A stretch of DNA of 64,000 nucleotides from assembly GCA_019828545.1 (NCBI GenBank), contig JACVRA010000165.1:558001-622000 (forward strand), in the 5' to 3' direction. The translations under genes and the position numbers were made by a program. Position 1 is the stretch's first letter, and each line of letters starts with the position of its first letter. Source of the DNA: Paracamarosporium sp. OC-R06-R3. Taxonomy: Eukaryota; Ascomycota; Dothideomycetes; Pleosporales; Didymosphaeriaceae. Positions 36,029-46,180 of this stretch are shown here, one piece after another. A model generated the notes under the pieces. It ran no database searches and was not told the DNA's origin. It was given only the letters and a program-made list of their open reading frames with translations.

Positions 36029-38762
36029 AATGGACGGTGTGCAGTTGGTGAGAGCTGTGGCGTATGGTAAGCTATTTGGGAAGCATTCACTTCTTATATG
36101 CGGGCCAGCGGTGGTTGCCGCAAGATCGACCAGTATCGGAAAAATCGATCGAGACAATGCTGCGGAACGACGGGAAACCACCCTGACATCTCAGTCGCAC
36201 TTATCATATCAATATCCTCCGTGTGACGCTGTTGGATGTGTAGATGATTTCTACCGAATTGTCTCTAATTTGGGCGGTGTTCTTAATCGGAGCGACGCAG
36301 GAGATTCCCAAATGGAGGCGGAAGGTAGATCAGGGCCAAGGCTGAGGGGATCATTTGTGACATCGTGCATGCTGCTGCCCTATGAAGCGGCACTCAAGGA
36401 TTCGAGGTCTCCAGGCGTGAGCAGTGATTGGTGCGTCTTGCTCGTCGATATTAAAGACCATAAATCCGATGTCAAGAAATGAGCCTCAGCTGCGCTGTAT
36501 GCAGTGTGGCCACGATACGATAGGCTCCTGAGAAGGTAGCTCCGCGGGTGAGACAGGCATCGGCTCCAAGACCGGGTAAGCAGAGGGGCACAACGCCACT
36601 GTACGACAGAAGACATGTTGTCGCCCGATACTACTAGAATTAAGTGGGAATGCGTCTTCCCACAAGAAGTGTCTCTGGTGTGGTTAAGACGTGCCTCGTA
36701 TACAGTATTGAACAGGACTTCATGCAAGCACGTTGCCATTGTTGTTCTCTGGTGTCTCCAACCATCTGTGCCATATTCCTTTGAGTGCAGTGGCACTTTC
36801 GGTTCGCAGCAGTCCAAGGCGGATAGATGAGGCGGACTGCAGTAGAGTGGTTCTAGAAGGGTTCTTCTAATGAGATGGGCGTCAAGTAGCTCGTGATGAA
36901 GTGCGTTGGTTTTCTTGGTCACTCCTTTACAGGGTAAACTAGACCTTGAGTATGTTTAGAAGCTCTGTGAGAAATTGTAGGTTTGTGACCAATCTGAGTA
37001 GATGAAGAGAAAGCTGGGGTTGATTTAGGCTCAAGAGCTAGAATACTTCGGCACTTACGCATTTGCGGGGTCGCAGGGGTTCTCCACACTCTACTGACAC
37101 TCTCCCAGACATATGCTTTACTCGCAGAATTTCCAAACACAATTTCAGCCAGGCATCTTGTCGCTGTTGCCCCACGGAGTCAAACCTAAGGAGCGCTAGC
37201 TAATACTAGCTTCGTGATATGCATTGACAAGGTAGGCCGATGTTGTCGGGAGCTTCTGTCAGGCTTTTAGGGGTTGGCGGCATTCAAGTGGTAGCCAATA
37301 TGGGCGATCGTTTGGCGAGCCAGGCCGTTGTAGCTGGGATGGAAGATGATGAATTGGCCTGTCAGAGGTATTCATCGTAGTACCAGATCCAGGTCGACCT
37401 TTGGAACGGCGAGGCGTACGAGAAATTCGCTCGAAAGAGGGATGCGGGGTAGCATCTTAGTCGTATTCTTCAAATAGCTCCTGGCGTAGCCGGGTTTTCG
37501 ATCGCTGCTAGCTGGGTAAGCGTCGGTGAGGCTCTTGGAGGCTCTTTCAGCGACAGACGCCGGGTGCTGGCACGTTAAGTACAAAATCTCCGCAATGTGG
37601 CTACAAGGCCTTCTTCAGCGTCCGCGGGCAAGTGGAGAGCGGCTAAAGGTACATCTTTGCGCCACTAACTTCACCAAGCACGATTTCGCTGAGGCTCTGC
37701 AGTCAAGCGCTTGGAGCTCACCATGTAGATTGTGACAAGAACTGAAACCTAGGTACTGGATTTGGATAAGTGGCTAGCGAAGCAATGAAATGGAGTGAAG
37801 TGGGACATGTATCAGCCGCAATAGTCCGATCGTCAGTTTCTCGCCAATGATATGAGGTTGCTAATCTATGCAAGATAGCGCTTTCCGGGTAGTGCACACA
37901 ACATCAATATCGCTGCTTCACTTCGAGAGCCTTCGTGCCGTATCTCGCGCAAGATTGGGGCCGTAAAAGCGGACTGCAGGAATGATCTGAGATCTCTCTG
38001 AAAGAGCACCAAAGGCGATATTGGTTGCAGTATAGTTATGACAGATCTACCGTTCCTAGTGGTTACTCTAGTGCGCAACTAGAGGCTTGAAGAGATGGTT
38101 AAGATGAGACGCCACGGTAGCAAACCGGATAAATGAATGCTTCTATTTGGCTAACGGGCCGAAGACCAGCAGTCGTGTCATATCCTCTCTGAGAGACAAC
38201 TAAGTGTCGGCGGTAAAGAGAGAACCGTCGCGCAGCATGGTAGTAGGAGCAGGAAAGAGGAGATCGAACAACTAGGTAGAAAGGCCCGTGAGGCGGTGTA
38301 AAGCATTGGTGATCAACCAACCTGGCAATGATTTATCATAAGCCTGAACACTTCAGCTGCTTTCGATGAGGTGTCTCGTGACAAGACATGACAAGCCCGA
38401 GGTACAATCAGTGGACCCACCGCGTAAGCTACCCGTTACCTTGCCCAGCCAATGTCGCCAAGCACTCTTGTAACACTCCGCAAAGCACAACACCGGTGGG
38501 GAGCTACTCTATCACGTGATATTGTTTAATCCAATCAATACGCAGGTGAGCGGAGGACTGAGATGATGGGACCTAACGTATTGTATCTCGTGCGATGCCG
38601 ATCGGATCCGTCGCTCCTTGCGTGCGCTCGGACCAGAAATCCGAATCCGCCGAATGTCCGAGCCGACCATCGAGCAACCACCCCCTCTACACCCATCTCC
38701 ATCCCCCTTCTCCGCCTTATCCGACGATTCTTACTTACGGATACCGCCCATTCCATACCACC
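36029..38762. other. 2.7-kb divergent intergenic region
   Basis: Lies between the GH7 gene and the Zn2Cys6 gene, which point away from each other, so it must hold both promoters. A 180-codon minus frame at 36380-36922 has no recognisable domain. I looked for XlnR-type GGCTAAA sites and did not find a clear one; that is not a proof of absence. Confidence 0.5.
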
Positions 38763-41440
38763 ATGTCAACTAGAAGCGCCGAGTCGCGTGATAATTCGCC
38801 AGACGCGTCCCCGGAGAAACGCGCCAGCAAAAAGCGGAAAGTGCTATCATGCTACGCGTGCAGGAATCGGAAGATGAAGTGTGATCGCGTGTGTACGTAA
38901 ATTGGCGGTGCATCTTCCATGCGTTCTGTACATCATAGAATAGCCCATTCTCGGCGCCTTCGCTGACTTTCATCCCATGGCTTAGATCCTGTATGCGGTC
39001 GTTGCCAGAAGACGGGAAGGGCGGATCAGTGTACCTACGATCCACGGCTGCTCGAGGATATCCCAACCAATGGAGATGGCCATGTGGACCCGCCGAGCTT
39101 TGTACATCACGAAAGCGCTCCAACCGGGTCTGGCTCTTCGGATGTCCTGAATTGGAAGATACGAGGTAAGCAAGCTCGCAAGACGAACGACACTCGAGAC
39201 GGAACTAATGGTACGTCTATAGTGCAAGATAGGCGCTTAGATCAATTAGAAAACAAGCTATATGCTCTGAATGGGACATTTGGTCACGGCCACGACGCTT
39301 CTCCATCCCATTTCAACGATTTCAAGGCGGATGAGCCGCGCATGAACGAGGAAATGATGTTTCGAGGCAAAGCGTTCAAAACTCAATTTTATGGTACAAC
39401 ATGCTCGTTGAGCGCACTGACTCAGGTTAGAACTGCCATCTCTACCAGCGGACAAGGCGATAGCTGATTTCAGAACAGTTCTCTGAACTCCAAGCGTTTA
39501 CAAGAGAGTCAGTGATCTCTTCGGGCAACATGGGCCATGTTCGGGATGACTTCAAAGCTTTCCGTGTCCGTAGAAAGGCAATGATGAAGGAAAAGAATGC
39601 ACGAAGGCGTGGCTACGATGAAGAAATCTTCCTCCAGTTACCCGACAAGACCGTGCTGGATCCTCAGGTCGTTTTGTACTTCCAGACCTGCGAGACGTCC
39701 TACCGTATACTGCATGAGCCGAGTTTCTGGAGGGAATACAAGGCCTTCTGGGAACGGCATGCTAACGATGAATCTTTGACGCCTTTCGCCGCAATGCTTC
39801 TATACATTCTTGCAATTACTAAATGCCTACAGCCGAATGATGGAAACATCTTTGTCGGCGACAGTTCAGTCGATCGCGATACCGCTTTAGACTATATCGA
39901 GACGTGCGACATGTGGTTGCAGCGGCAGTCCAGGAAACAGACTACTCTTACTTTCTTCCAGCTTCAATGTCTTTCCCTTCTCGCAAAAAGACTCAATTGT
40001 TTGAAGCTTAAACAGGACTGGACAACTTCGGGTGACATCATCCGGCTTGCCATCGCAGCAGGCTTGCATCGGAACCCGTCACTATTGTCAAGAGGTCGGA
40101 TAACGGAGTTCGAGAAGGAGATGCGGAGAAGGATTTGGTTGACTGTTGTGGAACTGGAACTACAAGGCTCGATTGACTGCGGCTTACCGTCTTCGGCTTG
40201 TGGTCTCTACTTCGATGTCCAACCACCGTCCAATCTTCCTGACGAAGCTTTCGCTGCGGACACGACACAAATTCCAGCGGGGCGTCCGCTCGAACACTTC
40301 ACACCAACCGCATTCTTGAACGTGTCACTGCAGTCGATGCCTCTCCGTCTTCACCTTCTGCAGCTGTTGAACAATCCAACAACTGAACTACAGTACTCGG
40401 ATGTTCTCCATTACGATGCTCAGCTAAATACGATGTTGACGTCCTTACCTAGATGGACCGACCCTAGGGCCGAAGTCCCCTCGGTGCTGCTGAAATTGCA
40501 ACTGCTGCAATTTCTCTTGATACTACATCGACCGTATGCCGAATATGCGGCTGGAAACAGGCGCTTCAATTTTTCTTTTACAGCTTGCATAGACACTGCA
40601 AGCACAATATTATCGCTGCATGAGCAATTGCTCGCCAAAAATGTATTGGCGCTGAACCATCTTCGCAACGACGCTCTGCGAGCCGGCATAACCCTTGCTC
40701 AGACAACATATCGTAACTGTATCCACGCATCGCCAGCAGAAAGTCTCGGCTCAACAAGAAATCAAAACGAGTTCATCCATCCTATCGAAGTCAACGCCAT
40801 AACCAGGCAGCAGCGCCTGGAAGCTGCACCAGAACTTAAGATCCCTGAGTTACCTGCAGACAGCTTGCTCGCAGCAGCGCTTTGCACAACTGCTGTGAAT
40901 CTTCTCGAGAAAGTCCGTCAGCTGTTCGAAAACAAAGTTATGCGTCTCGGCACTGGCTACATGGAGTACTTTCTTCTCTGTTCCGCGCAGGGTATCATGC
41001 CTTCCCTCAACCAAGACCGCGGAACCTCAATTGCCTCCATAACCAACGCTACAGTCGATGATCTACGCTCACGTGGCCGCAAATCGCTCGAGCGCGTCAC
41101 ATCGCTCTGCTTCCGCGTCCTTGCCCTACAGAAAGAACCCGCCGATACTCTGGTGAACTCTCTGCGTCAAAACGTCACCGTGCCGTCGCCTTTGACGCCA
41201 ACATCCAGTCTTGGTCCATCCACAGGACCACCTACAGGAGCGCATATGTACTCAAATACCATAGGTGGCGGAGATCTGCCAACGATTATACCTGGGACGG
41301 GTGCTATAGCCAGTGCTCTCAATGATGGGAAGGGCCTGGGCGACGGCACCTTTGACGAGCTGCAGGATCTGCAAGTTGACTTGTCCGGATGGACGTTCCC
41401 AGATTTCTGGAATTTCGATATGGGCGGAGGTTTTCAATAA
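38763..41440 (+). CDS. Zn2Cys6 fungal transcription factor
   Basis: Four exons: 38763-38892, 38986-39165, 39223-39425, 39479-41440; 824 aa. The binuclear zinc cluster has ligands C30, C33, C40, C47, C50 and C59 (CYACRNRKMKC...CGRC); the first intron splits it at residue 44. A basic segment (KRASKKRK) precedes it and a short coiled coil (QDRRLDQLENKLYAL) follows, the usual dimerisation element. The middle carries the fungal transcription-factor homology domain (YRILHEPSFWREY, MLLYILAITKC, RRRIWLTVVELELQ). The C-terminus is acidic and aromatic (DLSGWTFPDFWNFD), as in activation domains. Targets are unknown; proximity to cellulase and ferric reductase genes is suggestive only. Confidence 0.88.
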
Positions 41441-41849
41441 GGCGTGAAGGAATGGGTTGCATCGTGACTAAGGATTTTCATCGTTGCGTTATCTCCTAAT
41501 GTACATACTCACCTCATTGGTAATAAGCATTTGCATCAATACAGGATTTCTCTTCTCAGCTGTTTCATTGCCTATGTACGTTGCTGTCTACCACGCAAAT
41601 CAGGATTATAACGCCTCGATAGTTACACAAGCGTTTTGAGGTGCGAAAGGCTGACATGGTTCGACAGAGCAGGGCATCTGCTCTAGACTAACTTGCGAGG
41701 CTGCCAGTGTCCCAGGAGTGACAGCCCACACGGTGCTGCTATCATTCCGTATGTATACTGCTCCGTCGTGTATCCCTTCCCCCACCTTATGTTCTCTGAT
41801 TATATCCTTTGCGATCGGTTCGAAGATGCGACATGGCAATACGGTCGGG
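41441..41849. other. Tail-to-tail 3' region
   Basis: About 400 bases shared by the 3' UTR of the Zn2Cys6 gene and the last exon of the minus-strand intron-rich transcript. The true end of either transcript cannot be read from sequence. Confidence 0.4.
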
Positions 41850-41983
41850 AATGGAGAAGGACGGTAACGGACGTTCGGAGGATAGTGGATAGAAGCGCGT
41901 TACTCATCTAGTAGACAGGCATGAATGGCGTTATCTGTAAGTCCATTAGCTTCTTCTCTTCTCCGAATCGGGAGCTGATGTGA

Positions 41984-42136
41984 AAATGTCATGGGTATGA
42001 TTTACAGTTACGATACAAACCATAAGGCAAGACCGCTCCAAACATACACATGTCATTCAATCTAGGCCGACGGATGCACTGCGAACTAGGACGGTATAAG
42101 GAAACCGCGAGCGGCCGTCAATTCCATGCGCCGGCC
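41984..42136 (-). ncRNA. H/ACA-like snoRNA candidate, family A copy 1
   Basis: Lies inside intron 41935-42166. On the minus strand: a 5' hairpin closed by GGCCGGCGC/CCGTCGGCC, a hinge TAGATTGAATGA, a 3' hairpin closed by CATGTGTATG/CATACCCATG, then ACA plus three bases (ACATTT). The hinge is one base off the ANANNA H-box consensus. Confidence 0.65.
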
Positions 42137-42258
42137 TGGTTTGGGTGCAAAAGCTGATGGACTTACCATAGCTTAAGGGCTCAAGAATGAGAATTTCTGT
42201 AAAGTAATCTATAAGTCCATCAGCCTCTACTCAGATATGAATTGTTACAATGCGAAAG

Positions 42259-42407
42259 AGATGTCATGGATGCGAGTTACTGTCACCGTACAAGCCATAG
42301 GCAAGACGGCTCCAACGCACCCATGTCATTCAATCTAGACCGACGGGAACACTGCGAACTAGAACGGTACAAGGGAACCGCGAGCTGCCGTCCGTAACCC
42401 GCCAGTC
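42259..42407 (-). ncRNA. H/ACA-like snoRNA candidate, family A copy 2
   Basis: Inside intron 42209-42439. The 5' hairpin is closed by GACTGGCGG/CCGTCGGTC, where A-U and G.U pairs replace G-C pairs of other copies. Hinge TAGATTGAATGA. The 3' hairpin is closed by CATGGGTGCG/CGCATCCATG and followed by ACATCT. Confidence 0.68.
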
Positions 42408-42542
42408 AGATACCTGTGTATGGAAGCTGATGAACTTACCGGAATAGAGACCTCCTAAAGAAACAGGAGATAAGAAGAATAGTGTAACGTAATCTGTAGG
42501 TCCATTAGCCTCGTCTTTATTATAACATATTTCAAACAAGTG

Positions 42543-42688
42543 AGATGTCATGTATGCGAATTACTGTTACGACGAGCCACAGGCAAGACGCTCCAACGCA
42601 CCCATGTCATTCGCTCTCGGCTGACGGTCTGCACTGCGAACTAGAACGGTATGGGGAACCGCGAGCTGCCGTCTCGCAGCCGCCAGCC
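42543..42688 (-). ncRNA. H/ACA-like snoRNA candidate, family A copy 3
   Basis: Inside intron 42494-42720. The 5' hairpin is closed by GGCTGGCGG/CCGTCAGCC; the G.U pair is legal only on the minus strand. Hinge GAGAGCGAATGA. The 3' hairpin is closed by CATGGGTGCG/CGCATACATG (one mismatch), then ACATCT. Confidence 0.68.
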
Positions 42689-42815
42689 ATGCGTTCATGT
42701 GTCGAAGCTGATGGACTTACCAGAACTCGATAAGGATATAAAAAAACGAGAAGCAAAGCAACATGATCTATAAGTCTGTCAGTTTATTGATCCGCTAGGT
42801 GTGTTGGTATGACTG

Positions 42816-42961
42816 AAATGTCATGCGTACGAATTATTGTCACGACGAGCCAAGGGCAAGACGCTCCAACGTACCCATGTCATTCGCTCTCGGCCGATGG
42901 ACTGCACTGCGAACTAGAACGGTACGGGGAACCGCGAGCTTCCGTCTCGCAGCCATCGGCC
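42816..42961 (-). ncRNA. H/ACA-like snoRNA candidate, family A copy 4
   Basis: Inside intron 42768-43004. It has the best 5' stem, GGCCGATGG/CCATCGGCC, nine perfect pairs with two compensated columns relative to other copies. Hinge GAGAGCGAATGA. The 3' stem is CATGGGTACG/CGTACGCATG (one mismatch), then ACATTT. Confidence 0.7.
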
Positions 42962-43172
42962 AGGCTTCCTAAAGTGTAAGTTGAGAAGAGACTGCTAGAC
43001 TTACTCAGTGGGTAGTCATGCAGACCAGATCGCGAGATAACGACTGGCGAGCTTGTTGATCTTCACAGAGTAGTCACCCTGAAGCCATGTAATAAATACA
43101 AGAGATAAAGAATCTAGAGTCTGTGAGTCCGTTAGCGATCATATCTATCAAAACAATATTTGCACCTTGAAG

Positions 43173-43311
43173 AGATGTCATGGGTACGGATTACAGTAGG
43201 CAGTACCCACCATAAGTGGGACTACTCCAACACACTCATGTCAGATCGGTCTAGGCTCTCTGTTTTACCCTGCAGTCAAGAGTCTTCGACATGCCAGGTC
43301 AGTGTGAAGCC
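43173..43311 (-). ncRNA. H/ACA-like snoRNA candidate, family A copy 5 (diverged 5' half)
   Basis: Inside intron 43121-43351. The 3' hairpin stem (CATGAGTGTG/CGTACCCATG) and the ACATCT tail are kept, as is an AGACCGA hinge. The 5' hairpin has diverged strongly and only a short GGCT/AGCC base can be proposed, so its 5' end is approximate and its guide pocket would differ from copies 1-4. Confidence 0.55.
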
Positions 43312-43422
43312 AAAAACGTCAAACAACGCCGTTCAGATGCTACGAACTTACCATGTATGATGAATGACATCGAGGTTTCACTATCTGCAAATCTAGTCAG
43401 CGATACCGATCAGAAAAAAAAC

Positions 43423-43586
43423 AAATGTCCTCGGCTTTGGTGAAACAGTCCCTCAACCATAGAGAGGGTATGAAGACGTGTTGACACTCAGCCTAAACCA
43501 CAGTCTTGCGGAGGGCTGGTTTAATCTCGGGCGGTGCGGAAGCCAGTACCAAGGGATCTTTATGTACTGGCCATATATGCCAACCC
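43423..43586 (-). ncRNA. Single H/ACA-like RNA candidate in intron 43385-43623
   Basis: Not obviously a copy of families A or B. The minus strand shows an 8-bp perfect stem GCCAGTAC/GTACTGGC, then AGATTA (an exact ANANNA match), a longer second arm, and ACATTT 38 bases before the 3' splice site. The second hairpin is not convincingly closed, so the class is tentative. Confidence 0.4.
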
Positions 43587-44132
43587 TGAAGTGAATTATG
43601 ACCGAATAACGCTAGGGACTTACCATAGTGATGTTTGGTTGATGGGTTTTCGAAAGCTAACCGAAACCAGCGCAGTTGGAAACATCTGCGATTGTCGAAG
43701 TAGTCGTGTTAAGAAGACGCTATCAAGATGTTGTGCGTTTTTTCACCTACAGTCCAGTCAGCAAACCAATCGGTTGTTAATACGTATGGCACCCAAAGGT
43801 TATGTGGTAGCTTGAATCCTCTTCACGAGCTTAAGGCCCGGGCCTAGCGCACACGTCATAAAGTAGGACGCTGAAATTCGTCGGATCCAAGTCTGCACAT
43901 CATTGTAGGCTCTGAGAAAAGTCCGCACTATAGGAATGAAGTGCGACCAGCCGTCCTGGCCGAAGGTGCAGGCGCCATAGGCAGCTGCTGGACTTACCAA
44001 ACATGGGTGAGGCTACTACCCTTTGGGAAGACTTGTGGAGTGTAGATAGCCAGAGACAGGCTTGCATTTCAAGAGAGCCTGTGTAACAAAGTTAGCGATG
44101 TCCCAGGCTGCGATCAAGCTAGAAAGCGCCAG

Positions 44133-44243
44133 AGATGTAATGCTCTCAGTATGCCAGTACAGTAGTGAGCCCAAAACCATTGTTATTCAGCATGACGTGT
44201 TCAGTTTCCGTCAAGAATGGTTGTTTCATTCATGTGAGGAGAT
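44133..44243 (-). ncRNA. Structured intronic RNA candidate, family B copy a
   Basis: Inside intron 44079-44273. 5' arm closed by CATGA/TCATG, H-box match ATAACA, 3' arm starting AATGG and closing with CATT, then ACATCT. This copy gives the clearest H/ACA reading of the family, though the arms are short. Confidence 0.5.
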
Positions 44244-44369
44244 AGAGTGGGAAAGAGAAAGTTGAACTCTTACCTGCGTTGTGTGGATGTATTCCGCGAC
44301 GTCCGACGACAAAGAATGATGATAAGTGCCTACTGATTAAGTCAGCCGTAGAACGACGTGATGATGATA

Positions 44370-44490
44370 GTAGTGAGCAATAATAGATACTCTCTCAGTA
44401 TGCCGTCTGCCGTCTGTAAAACCAGAACCATTGTTTTCCAGCATGGCGTGTTCAGTTGCCGTCAAGAATGGTTGTTTCATTCATGCGAGG
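44370..44490 (-). ncRNA. Structured intronic RNA candidate, family B copy b
   Basis: Inside intron 44330-44522. 5' arm closed by GCATG/CATGC, H-box match AAAACA, then a 3' arm that includes a short internal duplication of GACGGCA. No ACA at the expected end. Two CTGA elements also allow a C/D-like reading. Confidence 0.45.
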
Positions 44491-44621
44491 AGGTAGAAGG
44501 GGAGAGAGAAGTGGATGCTTACTTGAGTTGTGTGATTGTAGTCTGTAGAGGTCCGACAACAAACAATGATGTTAGGTTTCTATTGATTAAGTCAGGCGTA
44601 GAACGACGTGATCATGATGGT

Positions 44622-44730
44622 GGTGAGCCATAACAGATACTCTCTCAGTATACCGTCGGTGAAAACCATTGGTGTCCAGCATGAACTATTCAGTTGCCGT
44701 CGAGAATGGTTGTTTCATTCATTTGAGAAG
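44622..44730 (-). ncRNA. Structured intronic RNA candidate, family B copy c
   Basis: Inside intron 44580-44758. 5' arm closed by ATGAA/TTCAT, H-box match ACACCA, 3' arm with an ATACT/AGTAT hairpin. No clear terminal ACA. Confidence 0.45.
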
Positions 44731-44847
44731 GTAAAGGATGAGGGAGGAAGATGCTTACCATATAATACGAATGTAATCCGTGAGCTCCGACAGCAAAGAA
44801 TAAGAAGCTTCTGTCAGTCAAGTCAGCCATGGAGTATAACACGATGA

Positions 44848-44966
44848 TAATGTGTTGAGCAATAACAATATTCTCTCAGTATGCCGTCTCTAAGAGCAGC
44901 TCCATCGTTGTCCAGCATGAACTATTCAGTGGCCGTCGAGGATGGGTGTTTCACTCATGCGGGTAG
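44848..44966 (-). ncRNA. Structured intronic RNA candidate, family B copy d
   Basis: Inside intron 44811-44996. 5' arm closed by GCATGA/TCATGC with two further C-G pairs below. The hinge reads ACAACG, one base off ANANNA. An ACA occurs close to the expected 3' end (CAACACATTA). Confidence 0.45.
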
Positions 44967-45084
44967 GTAAAAGAGTTGAGAGAGGTGGACGCTTACCATA
45001 TAATGCGCATGCGGTCTGTGAGGTCCGAAGAAAGAATAACAAAGTTCTGTCAGTCAAGTTAGCCATAGCATAACATGATGATGA

Positions 45085-45195
45085 TAGTGTTGGGCAATGA
45101 GAAATGGTTCTCTCAGTATGCCGTCTGTTTGCCATTGTTGTCCACATGACTATTCAGTGTGCCGTCAAAAGTGATGGCTGTTTCACTCATGCTAG
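45085..45195 (-). ncRNA. Structured intronic RNA candidate, family B copy e
   Basis: Inside intron 45047-45224. 5' arm closed by CATGA/TCATG, H-box match ACAACA, 3' arm closed by CAATG/CATTG, with ACA (ACACTA) four bases beyond the stem. Confidence 0.45.
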
Positions 45196-45333
45196 TATAA
45201 GAGGAAGATGTATTATGTGCTTACCAAGAAAAAGCTGTATTATGGATGTCTTGTCATATTCACGTGAAAAGCGCAGCCTGTGTTCTCGTCAGCGACCATT
45301 TGAGTAGTGCCTCATAGCTAACAAGATATCTGG

Positions 45334-45412
45334 GGACCTCAGACCGGGTTGAAGAGCGTAAACATCATGAATTGTTTCAGAGAACGCAAGCATTCATCTG
45401 CATCATGCGAAG
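45334..45412 (-). ncRNA. C/D-box-like snoRNA candidate in intron 45278-45441
   Basis: The minus strand carries ATGATGC (C-like), CTGA (D'-like), ATGATGT (C'-like) and CTGA (D-like) in order within about 70 nt. C and C' each miss one base of RUGAUGA, and I see no good terminal stem, so this stays tentative. Confidence 0.35.
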
Positions 45413-46180
45413 AGATGTTCGAGAATCCGACAACTACTCACCTTGATGAGGGAGAACAGTAAACCGTAAATACTGATTGAGAGTCTCTATATGAAGGTCA
45501 GTAAGTTGTTGAGTTACGGGTCGTATGCGAAGCACGAAGCTTAGATTTGTATGAGTATATGATGAACTGCTGCGTGCCATTGGCAGTGACAGTAGCCAAA
45601 AGTATTCTCACGAAGTCAGGCGGGTGAGTCGCGATCGTAAAGGATGCGCGTCTCTCTACTAGTGACTACGAGGCAAATACTCGCTAGTGTGAGAGTGAGA
45701 GGTAAACTTACCAATGATAGAGTGGCGTACCATGGCGGCTACCGGAAGCTGTTCAAAAGAAGTAAGACCTGCTTTCCATTGTCAGTATAAGTGACGTGAG
45801 GTACAAAGGACAAGACGAAGGCGAGTATAAGCGCTCAGAAGGTCGATGTGATGACCACCTTATTGTCTAGCAGCAACTACTAGGACAGAGCCAAAGTCCA
45901 AGAGACTCGGGCTAGCTTCATTACACCCGTGGAGTAGACGAGATAAAGACTGAGACTTACAGTGGATCTTTTGCAGCTGCAAGTGGCGTTGATTTGTAGC
46001 TACTGGCTGCCAGCGGCGACAGTGAGGTCAGTGACGGCACTGTTGGCGAAATATTGCTACAGAGCACTGCTGGCGAGTTGTCAGTGAGCTCGCGATTGCA
46101 GGAGAGGGAGCGACTTACCATATCGAGTGTGAGAAGGTGTAGAAGAAGTTGCGAGGTGCGAGAGTCCGTTGACAAGAAAG

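Larger units (their letters stand above)
41850..46180 (-). ncRNA. Intron-rich non-coding host transcript for tandem snoRNA-like RNAs
   Basis: Sixteen introns are visible on the minus strand: 46007-46118, 45769-45960, 45487-45711, 45278-45441, 45047-45224, 44811-44996, 44580-44758, 44330-44522, 44079-44273, 43747-43997, 43385-43623, 43121-43351, 42768-43004, 42494-42720, 42209-42439, 41935-42166. Fifteen start GTAAG and one GTGAG; each ends AG with a CTRAY branch point upstream, usually 8-20 nt. Most are 165-250 nt, far longer than introns of the surrounding coding genes. Internal exons are 33, 42, 45, 46, 47, 50, 52, 53, 54, 56, 57, 57, 81, 116 and 123 nt. Neighbouring exons are homologous (for example 56, 57, 52 and 50 nt) but their lengths are not frame-preserving, so I see no protein. 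Intron interiors are better conserved than exons and hold the RNA candidates listed below. Outer ends are approximate. Confidence 0.75.

Noticed and set aside
36380..36922. 180-codon minus-strand frame in the GH7-regulator spacer
   Set aside because: Biased composition, no motif, and no splice or promoter context. Probably chance.
38763..41440. Assignment of the Zn2Cys6 protein as XlnR or Clr-type cellulase regulator
   Set aside because: The zinc cluster and fungal TF domain are generic; I see no diagnostic segment, so no symbol is given.
41935..45224. Regularly spaced repeat units that could suggest a CRISPR array or satellite
   Set aside because: Units are about 180-285 bases, internally structured, bounded by splice signals, and the genome is fungal. 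They are duplicated exon-intron units.
41850..46180. A multi-exon protein-coding gene with micro-exons
   Set aside because: Homologous exons differ in length by non-multiples of three and no protein family emerges; conservation sits in the introns instead.
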